Assembly (NCBI GenBank): GCA_963707895.1
Contig: CAVPRS010000010.1
Coordinates: 62,001-126,000 of the forward strand
Reading direction: 5' to 3'
DNA length: 64,000 nucleotides
Source: Fodinibacter sp963707895
GTDB lineage: Bacteria; Actinomycetota; Actinomycetes; Actinomycetales; Dermatophilaceae
Shown: one piece after another, positions 1 to 7,629 of the stretch
How the letters are laid out: each line of letters opens with the position of its first letter
How positions within the stretch are numbered: the first letter of the stretch is position 1
The notes under the pieces: generated by a model
What the model saw: the letters and a program-made list of their open reading frames with translations, nothing else
The model's database searches: none
What the model was told of the DNA's origin: nothing
Made by a program: the position numbers and the translations under genes

Positions 1-275
1 GTGCCGAGCACGGTGACGATGAGGTCGCCGACGAGCACGCCGATCGCGACGCCGACGGTCACCTCGACGATCCGCCGCAGTCGCTGGCCGTACGTCATCC
101 CCAGGCAGAGGATCGCCGTGACCGGTGCGAAGAACGGCAGCGTGTGACCGAGCAGCCGGGTCGCCACGGTCCACGCGACGAGCACCGCGACCCCGATCTG
201 CACGAGGAACACCCACCGGGTGCGCAGCCGGCCCAGCCGTCGCCCGAGCTCCGGACGCAGGTCGTCGAGGTTCAC
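1..275 (-). CDS. FUSC-family aromatic acid exporter-like membrane protein (partial, N-terminal part only)
   Basis: Only the first ~91 codons lie in the window; the gene runs off the left edge. Read on the minus strand from a GTG at 275, the protein starts VNLDDLRPELGRRLGRL and continues into hydrophobic segments with a TLPFFAPVTAILCLG stretch and a TYGQRLRRIVEV loop. This matches the opening of FUSC/ArAE-type membrane proteins, which are thought to export aromatic acids or related compounds across the cytoplasmic membrane. The GTG overlaps the TGA of the upstream kinase (GTGA), so the two are probably translated as a coupled pair. The family call rests on a short fragment and is moderate; the substrate is unknown. 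Confidence 0.6.
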   Translation of the reverse strand, partial: MNLDDLRPELGRRLGRLRTRWVFLVQIGVAVLVAWTVATRLLGHTLPFFAPVTAILCLGMTYGQRLRRIVEVTVGVAIGVLVGDLIVTVLG

Positions 276-866
276 GCCGGCACCGTGTGCAGCACCAGGT
301 CGGCGCAGTCCCACGGGCGCGCGGTGGAGTACACCGCATCCTCCTGCGCCGCCCACCGGTCCCAGTGCGGGGCGTAGGTCTCGCCGTCGCGCGACAGCGC
401 CCGCTCCCGTCGCACCGCCGTGGGCGCGTCGACCCAGACCCGCAGTGCGGCGTACCCGGCCGCCGGGGGAACCAGCGCACCGCAGCCCTCGACGACGAGG
501 TGGGTCGCGGGGTCGACCGCGATGGTGCGACCCGGGCGGGACCGCATCCAGTCCCACCGTGGGTAGGTGGCTCGTTCGTCGCGCGCCAACGGTTCGAGCA
601 CGTGGGTGGTGGCCAGCGAGACGCCCGCCTGGAGGCCGTCCCAGCCGGGGTAGATCTCGTCGAGGTGCACGACCGGGCAGCGCAGGGCCGCGGCGACCGC
701 GCTGCCGAGCAGGGTCTTGCCCGACCCGCTGCGCCCGTCGATGGCGACCACGACGGTGCTCCCGCGCAGTGGGGCCGTCGCTCGGGCCGCGTGCGACCAC
801 CGCCGCGACCTGCGTGGGGTCCGCGTGGTCGACGGGGCCGGGCTGCTCGACCGGCGGGAGGGTCAT
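272..866 (-). pseudogene. P-loop nucleoside/uridine kinase-like protein, apparently frameshifted near 771-774
   Basis: The intact reading frame 272-751 encodes a kinase-like protein with a Walker A loop (GRSGSGKT) at its very start, a VHLDEIYPGWDGL motif, VVEGCGAL, and a RRERALSRDGE lid-like arginine stretch, as in small uridine-kinase-like ATPases of actinobacteria. Starting at GTG 751 leaves almost nothing before the P-loop. An ATG at 866 opens another frame (MTLPPVEQPGPVDHADPTQV...) that would join the kinase frame exactly if one base of the GGGG run at 771-774 were removed, giving ...SDGPLRGSTVVVAIDGRSG, 197 aa. A TAGAGT hexamer 7 bases before that ATG fits the leaderless promoter pattern of this genome. 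So either a real frameshift, a sequence error, or a short protein from GTG 751, which has a GGGAG upstream. Confidence 0.6.
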
Positions 867-873
867 GGCCGCG

Positions 874-879
874 ACTCTA
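874..879 (-). promoter_or_regulatory. -10 hexamer TAGAGT for the kinase gene
   Basis: TAGAGT lies 7 bases upstream of ATG 866 on the minus strand, the same spacing as at many other genes here, implying a leaderless transcript. It supports 866 rather than 751 as the true start. Confidence 0.45.
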
Positions 880-887
880 GTGCTGGG

Positions 888-893
888 TAGGTT
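888..893 (+). promoter_or_regulatory. -10 hexamer TAGGTT for hisF
   Basis: TAGGTT ends 6 bases before the hisF ATG, consistent with transcription starting at or next to the start codon. It lies back-to-back with the kinase -10 at 874-879 in a 33-base divergent spacer. Confidence 0.45.
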
Positions 894-899
894 GGGCGC

Positions 900-1673
900 A
901 TGTCCGTGGCGGTCCGCGTCATCCCGTGCCTCGACGTCGACGACGGCCGGGTCGTCAAGGGTGTCAACTTCGAGAACCTGCGCGATGCCGGCGACCCCGT
1001 CGCGCTGGCCCGTCGCTACGGCGAGCAGGGCGCCGACGAGCTCACCTTCCTCGACGTCACGGCGAGCAGCGGCGACCGCGCCACGATGTTCGACGTGGTC
1101 GCGCGCACGGCCGAGGAGGTCTTCATCCCGCTGACCGTCGGTGGGGGAGTGCGCACCGTCGACGACGTCGACCGCCTGCTGCGGGCCGGGGCCGACAAGG
1201 TCGGGGTCAACACGGCCGCCGTCGCCCGGCCGGCACTCATCGCCGAGACCGCCGACCGGTTCGGCGCGCAGGTGCTCGTGCTGTCGGCCGACGTGCGGCG
1301 CCGGCGCGACGAGTCCGGGCGTGCGACAGGCGGGTTCGAGGTGACGACCCACGGCGGACGCACCCGAACGGGCATCGACGCCGTGGAGTGGTGCGTGCGC
1401 GCGCAGGTGCTCGGGGCGGGCGAGATCCTGCTCAACTCGATGGACGCCGACGGCACCAAGGACGGCTTCGACCTCGAGCTGATCCGCCTCGTGCGCGCCG
1501 AGGTGACGGTGCCCGTCATCGCGTCGGGTGGTGCCGGGGCGGCCGCCGACTTCGCGCCCGCCGTGCGCGCCGGTGCGGATGCCGTGCTCGCCGCCAGCGT
1601 CTTCCACTTCGGCGAGCTGACCATCGGCGAGGTCAAGGACGCCCTGCGCGACGACGGCCTGCCCGTCCGCTAG
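900..1673 (+). CDS. hisF: Imidazole glycerol phosphate synthase cyclase subunit HisF
   Basis: A 257-residue (beta/alpha)8 barrel protein, the usual length for HisF. With glutamine amidotransferase HisH it converts PRFAR and ammonia to imidazole glycerol phosphate and AICAR in histidine synthesis, in the cytoplasm. Visible signatures are RVIPCLDVDDGRVVKG at the N-terminus with the catalytic Asp in CLDVD, the phosphate loops VGGGVRT and ASGGAG, and the second catalytic Asp in LLNSMDADGTKDGFD. HisH, HisA and HisB are not in the window; hisI lies about 2.3 kb downstream, separated by unrelated genes. The stop codon overlaps that of the convergent acetyltransferase by 4 bases (CTAG). Confidence 0.97.
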   Translation: MSVAVRVIPCLDVDDGRVVKGVNFENLRDAGDPVALARRYGEQGADELTFLDVTASSGDRATMFDVVARTAEEVFIPLTVGGGVRTVDDVDRLLRAGADKVGVNTAAVARPALIAETADRFGAQVLVLSADVRRRRDESGRATGGFEVTTHGGRTRTGIDAVEWCVRAQVLGAGEILLNSMDADGTKDGFDLELIRLVRAEVTVPVIASGGAGAAADFAPAVRAGADAVLAASVFHFGELTIGEVKDALRDDGLPVR

Positions 1674-2455
1674 CCGGGCGGCCGTCGGTAGGCCTGCACG
1701 GTGCCGGCGTCCGGCGCGAACCCCAGGCGGCGGTAGACGCGGCCGGCGGGGTTGGTGGCGCCGGTGACGATCACCCACTGCTCGCAGCCACGCTCGGCGG
1801 CCCACTGCGCGGCGACGCCGAGCAGGTGCGAGGCCAGCCCGCGACCTCGGTGCTCCTCGTCGGTGGTGACGTCCTGGTAGCGCGCGGTCGGCCCACACCG
1901 CACGATGCCGAGGTCGGCGACGAGCGCGCCGTCGGCGAAGGCGCCGAACCAGGCCCCCAGGTCACGCGCCGAGAGGTCCTGCCGGGCCTCCAGCTGCCCC
2001 TGCGCGAAGCGGAGGAACGAGACCGGGTCCTCCTCCCGAGCGTGGTCGTTCTCCGCGACGGCGCGGGCCAGGTCCTGGTCCCAGTCGCGGTCTGTGAACC
2101 GGCGCACCGTGTAGCCGCCGGGCAGTGGCGTCGAGCGGGGCAGCGTCGTCGTCGACAGGACGTCCTCGAGCTCCAGGTCGACGTCGTGCGCGGCCCAGGC
2201 GCCGCGGGCACCCGGCATCCGCGGCAGGCCGACCGCGACCCAGGTCGCCCCGGGGAAGGCCAGGTGGAAGGCGTCGACCCACCGGCCCGCGTCGTCCACC
2301 GCGTCCTCATCGGTGACGAGCAGGAAGTTGCCCCAGTGGAAGTCGGGGTTGCCCGGCGTGCGCACGACCAGGTGGTGCTCGTGGTGCTCGACCACCGAGC
2401 CGGTCTGCTCGAGGATGGCGAGGTCGGTGGCCCAGCCGGGCGGCCATGAGGGCAT
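1670..2455 (-). CDS. GNAT-family N-acetyltransferase
   Basis: A 261-residue protein whose C-terminal half (about residues 115-255) carries the GNAT fold. Motif A is visible as YQDVTTDEEHRGRGLASHLLG, with the acetyl-CoA pyrophosphate-binding RGRG loop, followed by WVIVTGATNPAGRVYRRLGF typical of motif B. The N-terminal ~110 residues are a separate region (HHLVVRTPGNPDFHWGNFLLV), as in some two-part acetyltransferases. The acceptor substrate cannot be told from sequence. It is transcribed convergently with hisF, overlapping by 4 bases, and appears to be a single-gene unit with its own leaderless promoter. Confidence 0.85.
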   Translation of the reverse strand: MPSWPPGWATDLAILEQTGSVVEHHEHHLVVRTPGNPDFHWGNFLLVTDEDAVDDAGRWVDAFHLAFPGATWVAVGLPRMPGARGAWAAHDVDLELEDVLSTTTLPRSTPLPGGYTVRRFTDRDWDQDLARAVAENDHAREEDPVSFLRFAQGQLEARQDLSARDLGAWFGAFADGALVADLGIVRCGPTARYQDVTTDEEHRGRGLASHLLGVAAQWAAERGCEQWVIVTGATNPAGRVYRRLGFAPDAGTVQAYRRPPG

Positions 2456-2461
2456 GCCGGG

Positions 2462-2467
2462 ACGCTA
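2462..2467 (-). promoter_or_regulatory. -10 hexamer TAGCGT for the acetyltransferase
   Basis: TAGCGT lies 6 bases upstream of ATG 2455 on the minus strand, supporting that start and a leaderless mRNA. Confidence 0.4.
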
Positions 2468-2549
2468 CCCGAGCCACCGGCCGACCGGTTGTTCGGATCA
2501 CACGCACCTATTGCTGCGTCTGCCCCGAACTACTGCGTGCTGACAGCCC

Positions 2550-3203
2550 TCAGGAGACGCCGAGCCTGGCCTTCCTCAGGGTCTCGACGGCCTCGGGTGA
2601 GCCGTCGAGCTCGACGGCGGCCACCCGCATCCGACCCGACCCCACGAGCAGCAGCTCCACCGGGGCACCGGTCACCGTGACGACCGAGTCGCCCTTGCCC
2701 GCGGTGATCGGCTCGGCGCCGGGTGCGACCAGCCGCACCTGAACACCCGCCCGGCGGAACATCAGCGAGCCCGACTTGCGCAGCGCGTTCAGCACCGCGC
2801 GGGCGGTGCGCTCCGGCACCTCACGCCTGGGCCCGACAGCGCCGTCACCGCGCAGGGCGTCCTCGTGGTGGATGACCAGCTCGGTGGTGTTGAACAACGC
2901 GTCGACCTTGTCGAGGTGCGTCGGCGCCCACCACGGCGGCCCGGAGCGCACCCTCTCGACGAGCGCGGGGTAGTCGCCGGAGGCGAGCGACGCCTGGCCG
3001 CGCTCCATGCGCCCCTCGAGCGGCGCGAACCAGATGCCGGTCGCCAGGAACGGGTTGTGCTCGCGCAGCACGAGGTGGGCGGCGAGGTCGCGGGTGCGCC
3101 AGGGCTCGCACAGGGTCGGGGCGTCGGGCCCCAGCGCGAGCAGGGTGTCGCTGATGGCGCTGCGCTCGGCCTGCACCACGGGGACGTGCGTGTCGGAGGT
3201 CAT
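2550..3203 (-). CDS. TIGR03085 family (DinB/maleylpyruvate isomerase N-terminal type) metal-binding protein
   Basis: 217 residues from ATG 3203, close to the usual size of TIGR03085 proteins. The signature GPDAPTLCEPWRTRDLAAHLVLREHNP holds the His/Glu-type residues of the DinB/MDMPI metal-binding four-helix bundle, and TELVIHHEDALRG is a second conserved motif supplying further histidines. These actinobacterial proteins are thought to bind a divalent metal and may use mycothiol, as maleylpyruvate isomerase does; the reaction is unknown. The frame is open further upstream to 3338 but that part is unlike the family, so the internal ATG was chosen. It is divergent from the membrane protein at 3286. 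Confidence 0.85.
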   Translation of the reverse strand: MTSDTHVPVVQAERSAISDTLLALGPDAPTLCEPWRTRDLAAHLVLREHNPFLATGIWFAPLEGRMERGQASLASGDYPALVERVRSGPPWWAPTHLDKVDALFNTTELVIHHEDALRGDGAVGPRREVPERTARAVLNALRKSGSLMFRRAGVQVRLVAPGAEPITAGKGDSVVTVTGAPVELLLVGSGRMRVAAVELDGSPEAVETLRKARLGVS

Positions 3204-3272
3204 CGGCCCATCATCGGTCAGCGCCACGGTGATCGAGCCCGCGCGCGTCGAACGTTCCGCACGGTGGGCACC

Positions 3273-3278
3273 TAGGCT
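3273..3278 (+). promoter_or_regulatory. -10 hexamer TAGGCT for the membrane protein gene
   Basis: TAGGCT ends 7 bases before GTG 3286, matching the leaderless pattern and supporting this start over the longer open frame. Confidence 0.45.
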
Positions 3279-3285
3279 CGGGCGG

Positions 3286-3975
3286 GTGACCGCCTCCCGC
3301 GCCCGCACCGTGCACCTCGTCACCGCCCTCGTCACCACCTTCGCACTGGTCCTGCAGACCGTGCTCGTCCTGCGCGGCTCGTCAGTGCTCGACGAGACCC
3401 AGGTGCCGCCGCTGGGTGCGCGGCTGGCCCGGCTGGTGGCCTACTTCACGATCCAGAGCAACCTCCTGGTCGCGGTCACCTCGTGGCAGCTGGTGGGCAA
3501 CCCGGCCCGCGACGGCCGCTGGTGGCGGCCGGTGCGGCTCGCCGCCATCGTCGGCATCACCGTCACCGGGCTCGTGCACTTCGTGCTGCTCCGGCCGCTG
3601 CTGCACCTCGAGGGTGCGAGCTACCTCGCCGACAAGCTGCTGCACATGGTCGTCCCGGTGCTGGCCGTCGTCGCCTGGCTCCTCGTCGGCCCCCGCCCGC
3701 GGGCCGCATGGTCGGTCGCGTGGACGACCCTGGCCTGGCCGATCCTCTGGCTGGTCGTCATCCTCGCCCAGGGTTCTGTGACCGGCTGGTACCCCTACCC
3801 GTTCCTCGACCTCGACGCCAAGGGCGCGGGCGCGGTGTTCGTCAGCTGCCTGGGTGTCACCGTCGTGTTCCTCGCCGTGTCGGCTCTCGCCGTCTGGATC
3901 GACCGCCGGATGCGGCCCGAGCCGGTCCGCGACCCGGCCCCCGACCCGGCGCCCACCGTCGCCACGGCAGAATGA
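3286..3975 (+). CDS. Pr6Pr family (FAR-17a/AIG1-like) integral membrane protein
   Basis: 229 residues with about six hydrophobic membrane segments and the family features LARLVAYFTIQSNLL, LLHMVVPVLA and GWYPYPFLD, typical of bacterial Pr6Pr proteins (FAR-17a/AIG1-like). A short Pro/Ala-rich tail follows the last helix. Bacterial members have no established function; eukaryotic relatives (AIG1, ADTRP) hydrolyse fatty acid esters of hydroxy fatty acids through conserved Thr and His residues. Here the Thr would be in YFTIQSN and the His in KLLHM, but activity is only inference. The last bases overlap the likely hisI promoter, and hisI starts 4 bases after this stop. Confidence 0.8.
   Translation: MTASRARTVHLVTALVTTFALVLQTVLVLRGSSVLDETQVPPLGARLARLVAYFTIQSNLLVAVTSWQLVGNPARDGRWWRPVRLAAIVGITVTGLVHFVLLRPLLHLEGASYLADKLLHMVVPVLAVVAWLLVGPRPRAAWSVAWTTLAWPILWLVVILAQGSVTGWYPYPFLDLDAKGAGAVFVSCLGVTVVFLAVSALAVWIDRRMRPEPVRDPAPDPAPTVATAE
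3968..3973 (+). promoter_or_regulatory. -10 hexamer CAGAAT for the hisI-trp operon
   Basis: CAGAAT ends 6 bases before the hisI GTG, inside the last codons of the membrane protein gene. It is the best candidate start for the whole hisI-trpA run, since every later junction is short or overlapping. Confidence 0.4.
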
Positions 3976-3979
3976 CGGG

Positions 3980-4348
3980 GTGCCCACCCCGGATGCCGTC
4001 CTCGACCCCGCGATCGCCGCGCGCCTGAAGCGCGACGCGGCCGGCCTCGTGGCCGCCGTCGTGCAGCAGCACGACACCGGTGAGGTGCTCATGCTCGGCT
4101 GGATGGACGACGAGGCACTGCGGCGCACCCTCACCGAGGGCCGGGTCACGTACTGGTCGCGCAGCCGCGGCGAGTACTGGAGAAAGGGCGACACCTCCGG
4201 CCACGTCCAGCACGTGCGCTCGGTGGCCCTCGACTGCGACGGCGACGCCCTGCTCGTGCGGGTCGACCAGGTCGGCGCGGCCTGCCACACCGGCGCGCGC
4301 ACCTGCTTCGACGCCGACGACCTCGGTGCGGTCGTGAGCGACGCGTGA
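3980..4348 (+). CDS. hisI: Phosphoribosyl-AMP cyclohydrolase HisI
   Basis: 122 residues from GTG 3980, the size of the stand-alone PRA-CH enzyme without a HisE domain. It opens the adenine ring of phosphoribosyl-AMP to give ProFAR, the third step of histidine synthesis. Key motifs are YWSRSRGEYWRKGDTSGH, DCDGDALLV with the Mg-binding Asp residues, and CHTGARTCF with the Zn-binding cysteines. Its TGA overlaps the GTG of trpE by 4 bases, so histidine and tryptophan genes share a transcript, as they do in other actinobacteria. Confidence 0.96.
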   Translation: MPTPDAVLDPAIAARLKRDAAGLVAAVVQQHDTGEVLMLGWMDDEALRRTLTEGRVTYWSRSRGEYWRKGDTSGHVQHVRSVALDCDGDALLVRVDQVGAACHTGARTCFDADDLGAVVSDA

Positions 4349-5913
4349 GCACGACATCGGCCTCGGCGACCACGCCGGACCTGGCCTACGGGCAGACCTG
4401 GCCCTCGCTCGACGTCTTCGGCGTGCTCGCCCGTGACCGGCGGGTCATCCCCGTCGTGCGCCGCCTCATGGGTGACGCCGAGACCCCGGTCGGGGTCTAC
4501 CGCAAGCTGGCGGGCGAGCGGCCCGGCACCTTCCTCCTCGAGTCGGCCGAGCACGGCGGGGTCTGGTCGCGGTGGTCGATCGTCGGAGCCGCGAGCCGGG
4601 CGACCCTCACCGAGCGTGACGGTCAGGCGCACTGGGTCGGCGAGCCGCCCGTGGGCGTGCCGACGACCGGCCTCGCGACCGACGCCCTTCGGGCGACGAT
4701 GGAGGCGCTCGCCACCGAACCCATCGCGGGCCTCCCGCCGCTCACCGGAGGCATGGTCGGCGCCATCACCTACGACGCCGTGCGCCGCTGGGAGCGGGTG
4801 CCCGAGACCACCCCCGACGAGCTCGGGCTGCCCGAGCTGGCCCTCATGCTCGCCACCGACCTCGCCGTGCTCGACCACACCGACGGCTCGATCCTGCTCG
4901 TCGCCAACGCGGTCAACTACGACGACACCGACGAGCGGGTCGAGCTCGCCTGGGCCGATGCCGTGGCGCGGCTCGACGCGATGACCCGCGCCCTCGCGGC
5001 GCCCGCAGAGAGCACGGTCGCCGTGGTCGACACCGAGGCCGTCGACGACGCGATGGCGCGGGTGCGCTCGAACACCACGCGCGAACGCTACGAGGAGGTC
5101 GTCGAGCTCGCCAAGGAGGACATCCGTGCGGGCGAGGTGTTCCAGGTCGTCCTCTCGCAGCGGTTCTCGATGGACTGCCCCGCCGACCCGCTCGACGTCT
5201 ACCGTGCGCTGCGGGCCTCGAACCCCAGCCCCTACATGTACCTGTTCCGGATCCCGGCACCCGACGGCTCGTCGTACGCGATCGTCGGCAGCAGCCCGGA
5301 GGCCCTGGTGCGCGTCACGGGGGAGCGGGCCATCACCCATCCCATCGCCGGCTCCCGGCCGCGGGGCAAGACCCCCGAGGACGACGTGCGCCTGGCCGAG
5401 GAGCTGCTCGCCGACCCCAAGGAGCGCGCCGAGCACGTCATGCTCGTCGACCTCGGCCGCAACGACCTCCAGCGGGTCTGCCGCCCCGGGACGGTCGACG
5501 TCGTCGAGTTCATGGACGTGCGCCGCTACAGCCACGTCATGCACATCGAGTCGACCGTCGTCGGCGACACCCGCCCCGGCGTCAGCGCCTACGACGTGCT
5601 GGTCTCGACGTTCCCGGCGGGCACCCTCTCCGGCGCCCCGAAGCCCCGCGCCCTCGCCCTCATCGAGCACTACGAGCCCTCGCGGCGGGGCGTCTACGGC
5701 GGGGTGGTCGGCTACCTCGACTTCCACGGCGACCTCGACATGGCCATCGCCATCCGCACGGCCGTCGTGAAGGACGGCGTCGCGCACGTCCAGGCCGGCG
5801 CCGGCATCGTCGCCGACTCGGTGCCAGCCCGCGAGTTCGAGGAGTGCGTGCACAAGGCCACCGCGGCGCTGCGCGCGGTCGCCACCGCCGGCGCGATGCG
5901 GACCGTCACGTGA
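4345..5913 (+). CDS. trpE: Anthranilate synthase component I TrpE
   Basis: 522 residues, normal for TrpE. It converts chorismate plus ammonia (from the TrpG amidotransferase, not in this window) to anthranilate, the first committed step of tryptophan synthesis. The N-terminal regulatory region includes FLLESAEHGGVWSRWSIVG, where the LLES-type motif forms the tryptophan feedback site of the family. The C-terminal chorismate-binding domain shows QVVLSQRF, NPSPYMYL, ITHPIAGSRPRGKT, HVMLVDLGRNDLQRV, STFPAGTLSGAPK and the final VQAGAGIVADSVPAREFEE. The GTG start overlaps the hisI stop. No leader peptide or attenuator is possible directly upstream because hisI is there. Confidence 0.96.
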   Translation: MSTTSASATTPDLAYGQTWPSLDVFGVLARDRRVIPVVRRLMGDAETPVGVYRKLAGERPGTFLLESAEHGGVWSRWSIVGAASRATLTERDGQAHWVGEPPVGVPTTGLATDALRATMEALATEPIAGLPPLTGGMVGAITYDAVRRWERVPETTPDELGLPELALMLATDLAVLDHTDGSILLVANAVNYDDTDERVELAWADAVARLDAMTRALAAPAESTVAVVDTEAVDDAMARVRSNTTRERYEEVVELAKEDIRAGEVFQVVLSQRFSMDCPADPLDVYRALRASNPSPYMYLFRIPAPDGSSYAIVGSSPEALVRVTGERAITHPIAGSRPRGKTPEDDVRLAEELLADPKERAEHVMLVDLGRNDLQRVCRPGTVDVVEFMDVRRYSHVMHIESTVVGDTRPGVSAYDVLVSTFPAGTLSGAPKPRALALIEHYEPSRRGVYGGVVGYLDFHGDLDMAIAIRTAVVKDGVAHVQAGAGIVADSVPAREFEECVHKATAALRAVATAGAMRTVT

Positions 5914-6515
5914 GCCGGCTGTCGTCCAAGGGCGTCGTCGTCCTGCTCGCGCTCGTCGGCGCCGGCCTCCTCCTGGTCAGCGCCTTCCGCCCCTGGGTCA
6001 CCGGTGCCGTCGACGACGCCGTGCTCGGCGCGACCCGGATCAGCGCCACCGGTGCCGAGGTCGCACCGGGCCTGACCGCCGTCGCGCTCGCCATCGGGGC
6101 GGCCGCCATCGCGGTCGTGGCGGCCGGGCGGATCGCCAGGTTCGTCGCCGTCGTGGCGTATGCCCTGTGCGTCGCCATCGCGGCCGCCCTCGCCGTACGC
6201 GTGCTGCTCGACCCCGAGGGAGTTCTCGGGCCGGTCGCCGCCGCTCGGGTGGGTCGCACCGGTTCGGTCGAGACGGTGGCCGAGCCCACGGCCTGGCCCT
6301 GGGTCGCCCTCATCGCCTGCCTGGTCGCACTGCTCGGGCTGGCCGGTGCGGTGGTCGGCATGCGTCGCTGGGGTGGCCCGTCCCGACGCTACGAGGTGCC
6401 CGAGGGTGCGGCGGGCGACGTCGCGGGTCCCCGCGGCGAGCGGGTCGCGAGCGACTGGGACGAGCTGAGCGCCGGACGTGACCCGACCGATGTGGGCCCG
6501 GACGCCCCGACCTGA
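5910..6515 (+). CDS. Trp-operon-associated membrane protein (TIGR02234 family)
   Basis: 201 residues from a GTG overlapping the trpE stop by 4 bases. Four hydrophobic helices are visible (near residues 7-27, 52-72, 78-98 and 128-150), with the opening SAFRPWVTG seen in the TIGR02234 family of membrane proteins that sit between trpE and trpC in actinobacteria. The C-terminal 45 residues are polar and acidic. The function is unknown; constant linkage to trp genes suggests a role in tryptophan synthesis or transport, but nothing in the sequence proves it. Confidence 0.85.
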   Translation: MSRLSSKGVVVLLALVGAGLLLVSAFRPWVTGAVDDAVLGATRISATGAEVAPGLTAVALAIGAAAIAVVAAGRIARFVAVVAYALCVAIAAALAVRVLLDPEGVLGPVAAARVGRTGSVETVAEPTAWPWVALIACLVALLGLAGAVVGMRRWGGPSRRYEVPEGAAGDVAGPRGERVASDWDELSAGRDPTDVGPDAPT

Positions 6516-6569
6516 CAGAATCGACGGCGAGCCACCGGGTCCGAGGACCCCTGCCAGAAAGTTGACGGT

Positions 6570-6800
6570 ATGAGCGAGCACGACGACAACCACGGTCACA
6601 GCGTCGCCGCCTGGAGCGCCGTGATCATCCTGATCATCGCCGCCGCGGTCATGTCGTTCGCCGTGCTGTTCCCGAACGGCTGGGTGTTCGCCGGGGGCGC
6701 CGTGCTGGTGCTCGTCGGTGTCGTCGCGGGGAAGGTGCTGTCGATGGCCGGCTACGGCTCGGCCGAGCGCGACCGCGACGAGGCACCGTCGATCCACTGA
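6570..6800 (+). CDS. HGxxPAAW-family small membrane protein (variant HGHSVAAW)
   Basis: A 76-residue protein with two hydrophobic helices (about residues 14-33 and 37-57) after a short polar N-terminus. The motif HGHSVAAW aligns with the HGxxPAAW signature of a small actinobacterial family found in trp operons, with the usual Pro replaced by Val. It sits 54 bases after the preceding membrane protein. The stop TGA overlaps an ATG at 6800 that opens a five-codon reading frame leading to trpC. Function unknown. Confidence 0.85.
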   Translation: MSEHDDNHGHSVAAWSAVIILIIAAAVMSFAVLFPNGWVFAGGAVLVLVGVVAGKVLSMAGYGSAERDRDEAPSIH

Positions 6801-6817
6801 TGGCGGTCCGGGCATGA
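6800..6817 (+). other. Five-codon minicistron (MAVRA) bridging to trpC
   Basis: ATG 6800 overlaps the stop of the preceding gene (TGATG), and the frame ATG-GCG-GTC-CGG-GCA-TGA ends in the trpC start (ATGA at 6814-6817). trpC has no good Shine-Dalgarno sequence of its own, so this small frame could carry ribosomes to the trpC start. It may equally be chance. Confidence 0.3.
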
Positions 6818-7629
6818 CCACCGTCCTGGACTCCATCGTCGCCGGCGTCCGCGAGGACCTCGCCGTCCGCGAGCGCCGCACGTCGCTCTCCGACGTCGAG
6901 CACGCCGTGCTGGCCGCCCGTCCGCCGATCGACGCCGACGGCGTGCTGCGCCGCCCGGGCCTGTCGCTCATCGCCGAGGTCAAGCGCGCCAGCCCGAGCA
7001 AGGGTGCCCTGTCCGACATCCCCGACCCCGCCGCGCTCGCCGTGGCCTACGAGGCCGGAGGGGCGTCCGCGGTGTCGGTGCTCACCGAGGAGCGTCGCTT
7101 CGGCGGCAGCCTCGACGACCTGGACGCCGTGCGGGCTGCGGTCGGGGTCCCCGTGCTGCGCAAGGACTTCGTCGTCACCGACTACCAGGTCTGGGAGGCC
7201 CGGGCCCACGGCGCCGACCTGGTGCTGCTGATCGTCGCGGCCCTCACCGACCCCGAGCTGGCCGCTCTGCTCGCCCGCGTGCGCGAGCTCGGCATGACCG
7301 CGCTCGTCGAGGTGCACGACGAGGTCGAGACGCAGCGTGCCGTCGACGCCGGTGCCAGGGTGGTCGGCGTCAACGCCCGCAACCTGAAGACCCTCGAGAT
7401 CCACCCCGAGACGTTCTCGCGGCTGCGTCCCCTCATCCCCGACGGCTGCGTCACGGTGGCCGAGTCCGGCATCGCCGGGCCCGACGACGCCGCGGCCTAC
7501 GCGGCCCAGGGCGCCGATGCCGTATTGGTCGGCGAGGCCCTCGTGCGCACCGGCGACCCGCGCACCGCGGCCGGCGCGCTCGTCGCGGCCGGTGCGGCGC
7601 GACCCACCACGGAGGACCTGCGTGGCTGA
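6814..7629 (+). CDS. trpC: Indole-3-glycerol phosphate synthase TrpC
   Basis: 271 residues, normal size for a stand-alone TrpC barrel. It closes the ring of CdRP to indole-3-glycerol phosphate with loss of CO2 and water. Motifs include LIAEVKRASPSKG with the catalytic Lys, AVSVLTEERRFGGS with the catalytic Glu, VPVLRKDFVV with the second catalytic Lys, LVEVHDE, VGVNARNLKT, VAESGI and DAVLVGEALVR. There is no fused TrpF domain and no trpF nearby; many actinobacteria use the dual-substrate PriA enzyme instead. The stop overlaps the trpB start by 8 bases. Confidence 0.97.
   Translation: MTTVLDSIVAGVREDLAVRERRTSLSDVEHAVLAARPPIDADGVLRRPGLSLIAEVKRASPSKGALSDIPDPAALAVAYEAGGASAVSVLTEERRFGGSLDDLDAVRAAVGVPVLRKDFVVTDYQVWEARAHGADLVLLIVAALTDPELAALLARVRELGMTALVEVHDEVETQRAVDAGARVVGVNARNLKTLEIHPETFSRLRPLIPDGCVTVAESGIAGPDDAAAYAAQGADAVLVGEALVRTGDPRTAAGALVAAGAARPTTEDLRG

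Noticed and set aside
4300..4400. Looked for a trp attenuator or leader peptide before trpE
   Set aside because: trpE overlaps the hisI stop by 4 bases, so no leader region exists there.
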